Origin: Mariprofundaceae bacterium | GTDB taxonomy: Bacteria > Pseudomonadota > Zetaproteobacteria > Mariprofundales > Mariprofundaceae | Assembly: GCA_030950835.1 (NCBI GenBank) | Contig: JAUZQU010000200.1 | Coordinates: forward strand, 1 to 21,838 | Direction: 5' to 3' | Length of the DNA stretch: 21,838 nt | Shown: piece by piece, positions 1 to 7,204 of the stretch | How the letters are laid out: each line of letters opens with the position of its first letter | Position numbering within the stretch: the stretch's first letter is position 1 | The notes under the pieces: generated by a model | Told to the model about the DNA's origin: nothing | Databases searched by the model: none | What the model saw: only the letters and a program-made list of their open reading frames with translations | Program-made: the position numbers and the translations under genes

Positions 1-666
1 CCATTTTTTGATGGCTGTATGCCGATTGAAGTCATGGCTGAACGTGGCTTAGATACCCCAAGATTTGGACCGATGAAACCAGTGGGTTTGGAACATCCTG
101 AAACAGGCGAAGAATTTCATGCTGTAGTACAACTTCGCCAAGATAATCGGGCAAAAAGTCTGTTGAATATCGTGGGTTTTCAAACTAAAATGAAATATGG
201 CGAGCAAAAACGTGTATTTGCCATGATTCCAGGGTTAGAAAAGGCTGAATATTTCCGTTTGGGCAGCTTGCATCGTAATACATTCATTAAGTCGCCCTTA
301 TTATTGGACAAATCCTTACGCTTGAAAAAAGAACCTCGCATCATGTTTGCAGGGCAAATTACGGGTGTGGAAGGTTATGTAGAGTCTGCAAGTATGGGTT
401 TGATGGCAGGTCGTTTCTTAGCGGATATTGTGCGTGGAAATGAACCCAATATCCCCCCTGAAAACACTGCTTTTGGTGCATTGTTAGCACATATTTCAGG
501 CACACGCATTGAAGATTTCCAACCGATGAACATCAATTTCGGTTTGCTGCCCACCGCACCCAAACGTGATGGAAAACGCAGGCTGAAAAAATCAGAACGC
601 AGACGTATGGTGTCCGACAAAGCACTAGAAACATTAGAAATATGGAAAAAAGAGGCAACATTATGA
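1..666 (+). CDS. trmFO: TrmFO, folate/FAD-dependent tRNA (uracil-54-C5)-methyltransferase, 3' part
   Basis: The gene is cut by the left window edge. The open frame runs from base 1 (reading PFFDGCMPIEVMAERG) to the TGA at 664-666, giving about 221 residues, so the N-terminal FAD-binding half is missing. TrmFO makes ribothymidine at position 54 of the tRNA T-loop, using methylenetetrahydrofolate as carbon donor and FADH2 as reductant, in the cytoplasm. Family blocks are plain to read: GCMPIEVMAERG, VGFQTKMKYGEQKRVF, MIPGLEKAEYFRLGSLHRNT and AGQITGVEGYVESASMG near the C-terminal FAD contact. The end is lysine- and arginine-rich (GKRRLKKSERRR). The stop overlaps the start of the RDD gene by ATGA, so the two are translationally coupled. 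Carrying TrmFO rather than TrmA argues against a typical gammaproteobacterial host. Identification is very secure. Confidence 0.96.
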   Translation, partial: PFFDGCMPIEVMAERGLDTPRFGPMKPVGLEHPETGEEFHAVVQLRQDNRAKSLLNIVGFQTKMKYGEQKRVFAMIPGLEKAEYFRLGSLHRNTFIKSPLLLDKSLRLKKEPRIMFAGQITGVEGYVESASMGLMAGRFLADIVRGNEPNIPPENTAFGALLAHISGTRIEDFQPMNINFGLLPTAPKRDGKRRLKKSERRRMVSDKALETLEIWKKEATL

Positions 667-1184
667 GTGCACAACCTAGGGATAAACCCAAAGCGGTGAA
701 TGCGAATCTCACTGCGCGTATGTTTTCTGCTATGTATGATGTAATTGTGATGTTTGCTATCTTGGCAGTGTTTGTTGGTGGTATTATCACTGCTGTTGAA
801 GCTTCGCTGGGTGAACCACCTGCGCAATGGGTGCAATGGATGTTGTTTACCAGCATATCTTATGCTTATTACGTTGGTTTTTGGCATAAAGGTGGCGGTG
901 CAACGACAGGTATGCGCCCATGGAAACTACAAGTTGCCGATATACAAACAGGGTTAAGCCCGAATTTGATGGCGGCAAGTGTGCGCTTTGTGGTATTCAT
1001 GATTACCCTGCTCGCCTTAGGCATTACCCTGCTCGATATATTCAAAAATAATACTGCTAACCTACAATTTATCGTCAGCAGCTTGATTCCATTTGTCAGT
1101 TTAATCTGCATGCTGCTCACACCACGCAAACAAGCCTTGCATGACTTACTTGCAGGCACATCGGTATTTCGGGTTTGGCATTAG
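663..1184 (+). CDS. RDD family membrane protein
   Basis: A 173-residue protein opening with the RDD-family pattern: the region ANLTARMFSAMYD carries the Arg and Asp of the first helix. Three or four hydrophobic segments follow (roughly residues 23-45, 60-78, 105-125 and 130-150), and a basic end (PRKQALHDLLAGT) has the usual RDD-family C-terminal Asp. I chose ATG 663 because AAAGAGG at 649-655 lies 7 bases upstream and the ATG overlaps the trmFO TGA as ATGA. An in-frame ATG at 642 would sit inside trmFO and place the ribosome site within the gene. RDD proteins are inner-membrane proteins of mostly unknown role, some linked to ion exchange. Neighbours do not reveal the job here. The family call is good; the function is unknown. 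Confidence 0.85.
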   Translation: MSAQPRDKPKAVNANLTARMFSAMYDVIVMFAILAVFVGGIITAVEASLGEPPAQWVQWMLFTSISYAYYVGFWHKGGGATTGMRPWKLQVADIQTGLSPNLMAASVRFVVFMITLLALGITLLDIFKNNTANLQFIVSSLIPFVSLICMLLTPRKQALHDLLAGTSVFRVWH

Positions 1185-1271
1185 AAACGAAGCAACATAA
1201 GTTTAAGAAGATTTTAGCTGCAATACCTGTAGGGTGCGCATTCTTATTTTAACATTTCACAAGGAGAAAGT

Positions 1272-1835
1272 ATGAAAATTTTAGGTAGTCATCATAATAC
1301 CATTATCGCGGGTTTTGTTTTACTTGCGGTGATTGTTGGTATTGCAGCAGGAACAGGCGGATCTGTGCCAAGTGCGATGGATTTTGCACGTTATGCGCAT
1401 GTTTTAGCTGGTATTGTATGGATTGGTTTGTTGTATTATTTCAACTTTGTACAAGTACCATCTATGCCTGGTTTTTCAGCAGATAGCAAAGCTGAGTTGT
1501 TTAAAGAGGGTAGTATTGTTCGTCGTGCTTTGTGTTGGTTCCGTTTTGGCGCTTTGGCGACTTTGATTTTGGGCTTGGTATTGTTCGCTGAACTTGGTGC
1601 TGGTGCTGGTTGGGATATTCGTATTGGTGCTGCATTTGGTTTCATCATGTGGTTCAATGTGACTTTCATTATTTGGCCAAACCAAAAGAAAGTTATCGGT
1701 ATTGACGAAGCGACTGCAGATGAGAAACTTGCAGCAGGCAAAAAAGCATTGATTGCTTCTCGTATCAACACTTTGCTTTCTATCCCTATGTTGTTGTTGA
1801 TGTTCTCTTCAGCACATTTCCCAATGTTTGGTTGA
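1272..1835 (+). CDS. Stand-alone PuuD/urate oxidase N-terminal family membrane protein
   Basis: A 187-residue integral membrane protein with about five hydrophobic segments (near residues 10-27, 37-60, 88-108, 115-135 and 165-183). The blocks YAHVLAGIVWIGLLYYFNFVQ-like (residues 41-61), a WFRFGAL segment, and WPNQKKVIG match the membrane domain family first described at the N-terminus of PuuD urate oxidases. The soluble cytochrome-type C-terminal domain of PuuD is absent, so urate oxidation should not be assumed. His43 and the Trp/Tyr-rich first block are candidates for cofactor or ion contacts, by inference. The start is fixed by AAGGAG at 1261-1266. Codons lean strongly to GGT, CGT and GCT, which suggests high expression. 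The gene is flanked by an 87-base gap and a strong terminator, so it is probably transcribed alone. Confidence 0.8.
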   Translation: MKILGSHHNTIIAGFVLLAVIVGIAAGTGGSVPSAMDFARYAHVLAGIVWIGLLYYFNFVQVPSMPGFSADSKAELFKEGSIVRRALCWFRFGALATLILGLVLFAELGAGAGWDIRIGAAFGFIMWFNVTFIIWPNQKKVIGIDEATADEKLAAGKKALIASRINTLLSIPMLLLMFSSAHFPMFG

Positions 1836-1867
1836 ACCACGACCATCATTTGAAGGTTTTTAATATT

Positions 1868-1895
1868 AAGGAGACGCTTAGCGTCTCCTTTTTTT
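1868..1895 (+). terminator. Rho-independent terminator of the PuuD-like gene
   Basis: A perfect 10-base inverted repeat, AAGGAGACGC (1868-1877) and GCGTCTCCTT (1881-1890), surrounds a TTA loop and runs into TTTTTTT (1889-1895). It lies 33 bases after the stop at 1835. The reverse strand has no T-tract after the stem, so it should stop only plus-strand transcription. The last T's are shared with the TAA stop of the convergent ybiB gene (1894-1896). Confidence 0.95.
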
Positions 1896-2844
1896 ATGCT
1901 GATTGCGGTATGTCTTCTGACTTAGCAGCCGCCCAAATCAGCGCTGCCAACATACGTTGAATGGTCGCCGCTTCTCTGCCTTGTGCGGGTTGGTCTAATA
2001 AACGTTGAAAATCATCATGGATAGTTGCCAATGTTGCCACGGCTTTTTTAGGGTAAATACTTTGCGCACTATCTTTAAAAGATAGACTTTCTATGTTTGA
2101 ACCTTGTTGTTTGTTCACCACCCTCTGTCTATCTGCATACAACTCTGGTTCACCTTCTGCGCCCATGAAAATCAAGGAACGCTGCTGCCCAAGTAAAACA
2201 TTCGCTTTTGCCATATATTCTGCATAAGGCGTATGAAAAAAACCATTCAACTGCCCCTGACATTGTAAAGGGTTCAACAAGCGTGCCACAGTATTGGCAA
2301 AAGAGCGTACACCAAGGCGTGAGCGCAAATGATAAATACGGTTCAAATCAGGGCAAAAATCAGCTAAATCCAAATATACCATACCATCTTTTTGTACAAT
2401 AGCTTGTGCATCAGCAAGGTTAGAAGCAGAAGCAATGCCTGCATGTTGCAAGACTTGCCAAGCCGTTACGCGCCCAGCAATGTCTTGCACACCATGCACC
2501 ACAATGGGCAGACCTTGGTCGCGTGCTTGAAGTGCGGCAATCAAATAAGCATGGGTTGCGCGGCGTTTTCCCGCATAACAAGGTAAATCCACAGCATGGA
2601 TGGGTGCGGTATGTTGTGAAAAATGTGCAATATGGGCATGGGCTGCTTGTACAAAACCTGCCAACTCTGCGGATGTTTCCCCTTTCATGCGCTGGGCAAT
2701 GAGAAATGCACCCAATTGTAATAAATCTGCATCAGGTTGGAGCAAGCGAGAGAATATGAACTTGGCTTCATCTTGGCTTAAATGTTCTGAGCCATGTTTA
2801 CCACGGGCAACACGTTTAATCAGGGGGCTAATATCATCCATCAT
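1894..2844 (-). CDS. ybiB: YbiB/TrpD2-type glycosyl transferase family 3 protein
   Basis: A 316-residue protein of the anthranilate phosphoribosyltransferase fold. The N-terminal helical domain (about 1-70, with FIFSRLL and LGAFLIAQRMKGE) is followed by the larger alpha/beta domain. The glycine loop that binds PRPP in true TrpD (GTGGD) is replaced by CYAGKRRATHAY, which is typical of the YbiB/TrpD2 subgroup. E. coli YbiB has been described as a nucleic-acid-binding protein of the SOS regulon without TrpD activity. HGVQDIAGRVT and LGVRSFANTVARLLNP are further family blocks. ATG 2844 is chosen because AGGAGG lies 7 bases upstream; an ATG at 2850 would abut that site. The ATG overlaps the TGA of the preceding ABC gene as ATGA. 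It is the last gene of a minus-strand unit starting at rsxE. Confidence 0.85.
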   Translation of the reverse strand: MMDDISPLIKRVARGKHGSEHLSQDEAKFIFSRLLQPDADLLQLGAFLIAQRMKGETSAELAGFVQAAHAHIAHFSQHTAPIHAVDLPCYAGKRRATHAYLIAALQARDQGLPIVVHGVQDIAGRVTAWQVLQHAGIASASNLADAQAIVQKDGMVYLDLADFCPDLNRIYHLRSRLGVRSFANTVARLLNPLQCQGQLNGFFHTPYAEYMAKANVLLGQQRSLIFMGAEGEPELYADRQRVVNKQQGSNIESLSFKDSAQSIYPKKAVATLATIHDDFQRLLDQPAQGREAATIQRMLAALIWAAAKSEDIPQSA

Positions 2845-3794
2845 ACGCATACCTCCTGTTTATCTAAAGGGAAAAGACAGGCGCAATTATGTTGCATCTG
2901 CATATCAAATTGGCTGCATTTCTCTTGTTTTAAAGGGCAACGCAAGGCAAAGGCGCAGCCTTGTTGGGCAATACCTTCATCATGTTGCATATCCAGGGCA
3001 ACTTGTCTGTCTTTGGGGTGGGAGATAGGTCGGGCATCGAGTAATGCTTTGGTATAAGGGTGTTGAGGATGCTCAAAAACATCTTTTATCGAACCTTGTT
3101 CAACGACAAAACCTGCAAACATCACCAAGACACGGTCTGCAATGTGTTGCACCACCGACAAATCATGGGATATAAACAAATAAGCCAAACCTTTATCCTC
3201 TTGAAGTTGTTTTAAAAGGTTTAAAATTTGCGCTTGCACAGACACATCCAGCGCCGATACAGGCTCATCCAATACCAAGACATCAGGCTCGACAATCAAA
3301 GCTCTGGCAATGCCAATCCGTTGCCGTTGTCCGCCTGAAAATTGATGTGGGTAACGTTGTAAAACCTCTTCCCCTAAGCCACAACTTAACAAAGTCTGCA
3401 CTACTTTGGCTTGGCGTTGTGCAGCGTTTAATTGTGGGGCGTGTACCCGAAGACCTTCGGCGATGGTATCTAAAATTTTCATTTTGGGGTTCAGCGAGGC
3501 AAAGGGATCTTGAAATACCATTTGAATATGTTGCCGTTGTTGGCGAAGTGCTTTGCCCTCTAGTTTGGAGACATCTTGCTCGCCCCAACTGACTTTGCCT
3601 TGGTTGGCTTCAAGCAAACGCATCACCAAACGGGCTGTAGTGGACTTTCCGCTGCCCGACTCACCTACAATCGCCAAAGTTTCACCAGCTTTGAGTTCGA
3701 AACTCAAGTCATGCACTGCCACTTTCTCGCTTGCTGTAAAAAAACCGCCTGATTTAAACACCTTACGCAGATGTTGTGCTTCTAATACCATCAT
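2841..3794 (-). CDS. Oligopeptide/dipeptide-type ABC transporter ATP-binding protein (OppF/DppF class)
   Basis: A 317-residue ATPase. The Walker A motif GESGSGKS is at residues 44-51, followed by a Q-loop in MVFQDPFASLNP, the signature FSGGQRQR, Walker B LVLDEPVSALD, and the switch His in FISHDLSVV. The C-terminal OppD/F extension is present, with HPYTKALLDARP and a four-cysteine block (CAFALRCPLKQEKC ... NCAC) of the kind that binds an Fe-S cluster in some family members. This class works as a DppD/DppF pair on an inner-membrane permease importing peptides or nickel; substrate cannot be told from sequence. ATG 3794 overlaps the TGA of the upstream ATPase as ATGA, with GTAGGTG just upstream. 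No permease or binding protein is encoded nearby. Confidence 0.9.
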   Translation of the reverse strand: MMVLEAQHLRKVFKSGGFFTASEKVAVHDLSFELKAGETLAIVGESGSGKSTTARLVMRLLEANQGKVSWGEQDVSKLEGKALRQQRQHIQMVFQDPFASLNPKMKILDTIAEGLRVHAPQLNAAQRQAKVVQTLLSCGLGEEVLQRYPHQFSGGQRQRIGIARALIVEPDVLVLDEPVSALDVSVQAQILNLLKQLQEDKGLAYLFISHDLSVVQHIADRVLVMFAGFVVEQGSIKDVFEHPQHPYTKALLDARPISHPKDRQVALDMQHDEGIAQQGCAFALRCPLKQEKCSQFDMQMQHNCACLFPLDKQEVCV

Positions 3795-4753
3795 GTTTCA
3801 CCTACCCGCAGACAACGCGCTTGGTGTGTTGCGGCTTGCCAAGCTTGTAAAGATACTGGGTTTTGACATGCATCTTGCGCCCAAGTACAACGCTGTTGAA
3901 AGCGGCAACCTGTTGCCCAAGCACCTGGCGCAGGCACATTACCAGGGATGACGGTTAAACGTTCACCATAAAGCGTGGCTTCAGGGCGACATTGCATCAA
4001 AGCGCGGGTATAAGGATGTGCGGGTTGGTCAAATATTTGCATCACGGGTGCTTGCTCTATGATTTCACCTGCATACATCACTGCCACATCATCGGCCATT
4101 TCAGCCACCAAACCAAAATCATGGGTCACCAACAACATTCCCAAGCCTTTATCTTGTTGCAGCTTGCGCAACAACGCCACAATGCGTTTTTGTACTGACA
4201 CATCCAAAGCGGTGGTGGGTTCATCAGCAATGATAAAATCAGGATCACCAGCCATTGCCATGGCAATAAGAATACGTTGACGCATACCACCAGACAAAGC
4301 ATCAGGATATTGGCGCAACAAAGCTTCACCATCTTGTAAACCCACATCATGCAGTAAATTCAAAGCACGTTCATGCGCTGCGCGTTTATCAAGGTTGGTA
4401 TGTAAAGCAATCACTTCAAGGATTTGGCTACCTATGGAAAACACAGGGTTGAGTGCGGTCATCGGCTCTTGGAAAATCATCGCTACAGCACCACCACGCA
4501 TGGTACGCAATGTTTTATCAGACATATCAAACAGACTTTTTCCCGATAAAGTAATATCACCAGCTGTACGATGTACACCCTGAAACTCACCCAAACGTAG
4601 CAAGGATTGCGCAGTTAAACTTTTGCCACAGCCCGACTCACCGACCAATGCCAAGGTTTTCCCAGCTTGAATTTGCAAAGATACATCTGAAACTGCAGTG
4701 ACCTGTTGCCCTTGAAGGGGAACGGTTAGTGAAAGGTTTTTAATTTCAAGCAT
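3791..4753 (-). CDS. Oligopeptide/dipeptide-type ABC transporter ATP-binding protein (OppD/DppD class)
   Basis: A 320-residue ATPase with Walker A GESGCGKS at residues 38-45, Q-loop MIFQEPMTALNP, signature LSGGMRQR, Walker B FIIADEPTTALD and switch His in LVTHDFGLV. The C-terminal extension HPYTRALMQCRP and the block GCRFQQRCTWAQDAC with a final Cys is the OppD-type tail. It should pair with the following gene as the second half of a heterodimeric ATPase. Its ATG directly follows the TAA of the 60-residue membrane protein gene (TAAATG), with only an A-rich stretch and no clear ribosome site. Its translation therefore probably depends on the upstream gene. Permease subunits must come from elsewhere in the genome. 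Confidence 0.9.
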   Translation of the reverse strand: MLEIKNLSLTVPLQGQQVTAVSDVSLQIQAGKTLALVGESGCGKSLTAQSLLRLGEFQGVHRTAGDITLSGKSLFDMSDKTLRTMRGGAVAMIFQEPMTALNPVFSIGSQILEVIALHTNLDKRAAHERALNLLHDVGLQDGEALLRQYPDALSGGMRQRILIAMAMAGDPDFIIADEPTTALDVSVQKRIVALLRKLQQDKGLGMLLVTHDFGLVAEMADDVAVMYAGEIIEQAPVMQIFDQPAHPYTRALMQCRPEATLYGERLTVIPGNVPAPGAWATGCRFQQRCTWAQDACQNPVSLQAWQAATHQARCLRVGET

Positions 4754-4936
4754 TTAAATGTCTTTTTTGCTGTTTTCTTCATGTTGGGTGTTTGCCGTTA
4801 AATCAATACCCAGCTGTTTTGCTTTGACTGCGCGTTCTTCATTTTTATCTATGCGCATGCGCTCAGTTGCCTTAAAGCCAAACCACCACAAGACAAAAGC
4901 CAGGGGGATTAAGGCTAAAATCATCAGTATATTCAT
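4754..4936 (-). CDS. Small single-span membrane protein, unknown function
   Basis: A 60-residue protein I do not recognise. Residues 2-19 form one hydrophobic helix (ILMILALIPLAFVLWWFGF), followed by a charged, probably cytoplasmic tail rich in Lys, Glu and Asp. The tail contains an ERMRIDKNEERAVKAKQLG stretch that should be helical. The ATG at 4936-4934 overlaps the rsxE TGA as ATGA, and the TAA at 4756-4754 directly abuts the next ATG. The gene is thus locked between rsxE and the ABC ATPase genes, which supports it being real. The context might suggest a small accessory subunit of a membrane complex, but that is inference. Confidence 0.7.
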   Translation of the reverse strand: MNILMILALIPLAFVLWWFGFKATERMRIDKNEERAVKAKQLGIDLTANTQHEENSKKDI

Positions 4937-5610
4937 GATAATTTTTCTGCAATGATTTGTGCAGGTAGCAAGGCTGCTGCTTGTTGTCGTTGTTTGAGGC
5001 GTAGATTTATCCAGTTTACGGCTGCCAAAATGAAACCCAAAGCAATGAATGCACCCGGTGGTAAAATGAACATCAGGACATCAGGGTAATCCGCACCAAA
5101 CACGTCAAAACCAAACAACTGCCCTTGTCCTAAAAGTTCACGCGCCCCACCCAGCAACAACAAAGCAAATGTAAAACCTAAACCCATACCCAAGGCATCC
5201 ACCAAAGAATCACCTACATTGTTTTTGCTGGCAAAGGCTTCTGCTCTGCCCAAGATGGCGCAGTTCACCACAATCAATGGAATAAATAGACCTAAAATCA
5301 AATACATTTCATGCATCCAAGCATTCATTGCCAAGTCTACTACGGTCACCAAGGAGGCAATAATCACAATATAAGCAGGGATACGTACCGCAGAAGGAAT
5401 AAAACCACGCACCAGTGAGACAATCAAATTGGAGCTAATCAAGACCAATAATGTTGCCACTCCCATCCAAAAACCATTCTCTGCCGAAGTGGTGACCCCA
5501 AGCAACGGGCACATGCCCAAAAGTTGCGCGAAAATCGCATTATTATGCCAAAAACCATCCACAAAGATTTCTTGTTTGGGCAATGTGTTATCCGAATTTG
5601 TAGTTGTCAT
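4933..5610 (-). CDS. rsxE: RnfE/RsxE, membrane subunit of the Rnf/Rsx electron transport complex
   Basis: A 225-residue integral membrane protein with about six helices. RnfE belongs to the ion-pumping ferredoxin:NAD+ oxidoreductase complex; the homologous Rsx complex reduces SoxR in E. coli. With RnfA it holds a membrane [2Fe-2S] cluster. The two expected cysteines are present: Cys34 in LLGMCPLLGVT and Cys117 in VVNCAILGRAEAFASKNN. Other blocks are GMGLGFTFALLLLGGARELLG and FGADYPDVLMFILPPGAF. The length fits the family. AAGGGG at 5622-5627 precedes the ATG. The usual partners rnfA, B, C, D and G are not next to it: the upstream flank is a 266-base gap and then an unrelated operon. It heads a unit with a small membrane protein, two ABC ATPases and ybiB. 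Confidence 0.93.
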   Translation of the reverse strand: MTTTNSDNTLPKQEIFVDGFWHNNAIFAQLLGMCPLLGVTTSAENGFWMGVATLLVLISSNLIVSLVRGFIPSAVRIPAYIVIIASLVTVVDLAMNAWMHEMYLILGLFIPLIVVNCAILGRAEAFASKNNVGDSLVDALGMGLGFTFALLLLGGARELLGQGQLFGFDVFGADYPDVLMFILPPGAFIALGFILAAVNWINLRLKQRQQAAALLPAQIIAEKLS

Positions 5611-5650
5611 CTGGTAATACCCCTTAAAACTTAAAACTAGGCAAGCTCTG

Positions 5651-5672
5651 TGTATATCATGTGCTTGCTGCC
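5651..5672. repeat. Imperfect direct repeat, copy 1
   Basis: TGTATATCATGTGCTTGCTGCC resembles copy 2 at 5747-5767, sharing TGTATATCA at one end and TTGCTGCC at the other, with one indel between. Both copies lie upstream of rsxE, 96 bases apart start to start. They could be binding sites for a regulator, or chance. I found no third copy. Confidence 0.45.
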
Positions 5673-5746
5673 TAAATTCTGCATATGCTGAATGAAATGA
5701 TACTTACATACGACTTATGCAGAGATTTTTAACGTCTAAACACCCA

Positions 5747-5767
5747 TGTATATCACAGTTTGCTGCC
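5747..5767. repeat. Imperfect direct repeat, copy 2
   Basis: TGTATATCACAGTTTGCTGCC is the partner of the element at 5651-5672. The outer 9 and 8 bases are identical in order and strand; the centre differs. Confidence 0.45.
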
Positions 5768-5876
5768 AACGTGGGTATCCAACATGCATGCCAAGGCTAG
5801 CGCACAAGGTATTTATAGCAATTTCCAACACTTTCCAGCTTAGATTTTCAAGTAGAATAAACGGCTAATGCCTTAT

Positions 5877-6539
5877 TTACAACGTGTTTTGGGTTGACTG
5901 TGCTGCGACTTGATGGGGGTTAGGGCATAACAAATCGACGACTTCACTGAGTTGATGGATAGTATAACCTGCTTGAAAGTCAGCGGTCTGTTCTTCACGC
6001 TGAAAATGAATGGTTTTGATGCCAAACTGGTGGGCGGCTTGCAGGTTTTCTAAGCGATCATCAATAAAGATGATTTCTTCGGCTTGGAGTTGGCTTTGTT
6101 GGATGAACATTTCATAGATGCGTGGTTGTGGTTTCTCGCAACCCACATCGCCACTGAACATGATGGGTTTAAAGTGTGCTTTAAAATTGAATTGATGGCT
6201 GAGATTTTCTGCCCATGCGCTGCCAAGGTTGGACAATATGGCGAGTTGATATGTGGCGGATAAGGTTTGTATGCTAGAGTTAAATTGGGCATCCAAGATA
6301 AAACTGTTTAAAAACTTTGCGCGTAAGGGGGCGTTGTCATGCTGCCCAATGCCGTGCCAAAAAGCGTGTTCGTCGATTTCTCCGCGTGTGTAAGGGTTGT
6401 AAAAGCTTTTGACGACTGTTTTAGAGGTGTTTTCAGGCAATAAAGGCATCAATACGTTGGAAATCATATGTCCTTCGGTAATAAGCACGCCAAACAGGTC
6501 AAAAACAACCATTTTGATGTTGGAAATGTTATTATTCAT
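5877..6539 (-). CDS. HAD superfamily (subfamily IA) hydrolase
   Basis: A 220-residue cytoplasmic hydrolase. Motif I is VVFDLFGVL with nucleophile Asp14. The second Asp of the classical DxD is absent, as in the epoxide-hydrolase/YihX-like branch of HAD proteins. Motif II is AILSNLG, motif III is the Lys of GCEKPQPRIY, and motif IV is IFIDDRLENLQAA. The segment between motif I and II is a small helical cap (about residues 25-95). The substrate is not predictable; phosphatase activity on a sugar phosphate or nucleotide is plausible, but the missing acid/base Asp makes it uncertain. It lies 53 bases after the ThiE-like gene, so it is probably the last gene of the same unit. No strong ribosome site is visible; Met10 is an alternative start. 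Confidence 0.82.
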   Translation of the reverse strand: MNNNISNIKMVVFDLFGVLITEGHMISNVLMPLLPENTSKTVVKSFYNPYTRGEIDEHAFWHGIGQHDNAPLRAKFLNSFILDAQFNSSIQTLSATYQLAILSNLGSAWAENLSHQFNFKAHFKPIMFSGDVGCEKPQPRIYEMFIQQSQLQAEEIIFIDDRLENLQAAHQFGIKTIHFQREEQTADFQAGYTIHQLSEVVDLLCPNPHQVAAQSTQNTL

Positions 6540-6592
6540 GCTGATGAAGCAAGGTTAAACATGGAAGGTGGTAAGTGCATATGGGGTAAGGG

Positions 6593-7204
6593 TCATGCGG
6601 GTTTGCTTAAATCTTGCGCTGCTTTTTTCGGGTCTTCGGCATCTAAGATGCCTCCCATAGTGGCTAAACCTGCACCTTGGAGTTGGGCTTGGTTGTGGGC
6701 ATCTATGCCGCCTAAGGCGATGACTTGCATGTCTACTTGTTGCGACAAGCTTAAAAATGTTGCAACACCCAAAGATGGCGCACCAGGGTGACTTTGGGTA
6801 GGGAAGACTGGGGATAAAAAGGCGAAGTCAGCCCCCATATCTTGGGCATATTGTAGCTCTTTTTCATTATGGCAAGAGGCAGATACGAGGATGTCGTGTT
6901 GCACCCAAGCTTTGATTTTGGGGATTTCAGCGATGGATGTACTGTCCACATGTACACCATCTGCGACGACTGCTTGGGCAATGTCAGCTTGGCTATGAAT
7001 CATCAGTTTGGCTTGGTATTGCTGGGTTAATACACGCAGTGACGCTGCGAGGGCGAGCAGTTTTGCGGAATCGAGGTGTTTTTCACGCAATAAAATGGTA
7101 TCTACGCCGCCTTGTAAGGCTAATTCAAGCACTTTGCGCATGTCACCAGTTTTGGCAAAACGTTGGCTGTCGGTAATCAATAAAAGCTGTATGGGTGTGT
7201 GCAT
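6593..7204 (-). CDS. ThiE/TenI-family thiamine phosphate synthase-like protein
   Basis: A 203-residue TIM-barrel protein. Family blocks are LLLITDSQRF, GGVDTILLREKHLD, ADGVHVD, FLSPVFPTQSHPGAPSLG and VIALGGIDAHN. True ThiE joins the pyrimidine and thiazole phosphates to thiamine phosphate. Here the usual ND pair near residue 80 reads HSQ, the phosphate-loop Lys of PTTTK is His, and the SASCHNEKEL and PTQSHPGAP blocks look like the ThiE-type domain found fused behind Nudix (MutT) domains in many proteobacteria. It may therefore serve a salvage or repair role rather than main-line thiamine synthesis. I start at ATG 7204, which overlaps the previous TAA as TAATG with AAGAAG 5 bases upstream. The longer frame to 7225 lies inside the DUF2782 gene. 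Confidence 0.8.
   Translation of the reverse strand: MHTPIQLLLITDSQRFAKTGDMRKVLELALQGGVDTILLREKHLDSAKLLALAASLRVLTQQYQAKLMIHSQADIAQAVVADGVHVDSTSIAEIPKIKAWVQHDILVSASCHNEKELQYAQDMGADFAFLSPVFPTQSHPGAPSLGVATFLSLSQQVDMQVIALGGIDAHNQAQLQGAGLATMGGILDAEDPKKAAQDLSKPA

Larger units (their letters stand above)
5611..5876. other. Largest intergenic region, probable rsxE upstream control region
   Basis: These 266 bases lie upstream of rsxE and downstream of the HAD gene, both on the minus strand. I see no ORF with a ribosome site, no RNA gene and no T-rich terminator. They contain an imperfect direct repeat (separate entries) and an 8-base inverted repeat, TCTGCATA at 5678-5685 and TATGCAGA at 5716-5723, with a 30-base spacer. 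No convincing -35/-10 pair was found, although rsxE needs a promoter here. Confidence 0.6.

Noticed and set aside
375..887. A 170-codon minus-strand frame across trmFO and the RDD gene
   Set aside because: It crosses two well-supported plus-strand genes and its translation has no recognisable family pattern.
5611..5876. tRNA or small RNA gene in the largest gap
   Set aside because: No cloverleaf, no T-loop consensus and no terminator hairpin could be found on either strand by eye.
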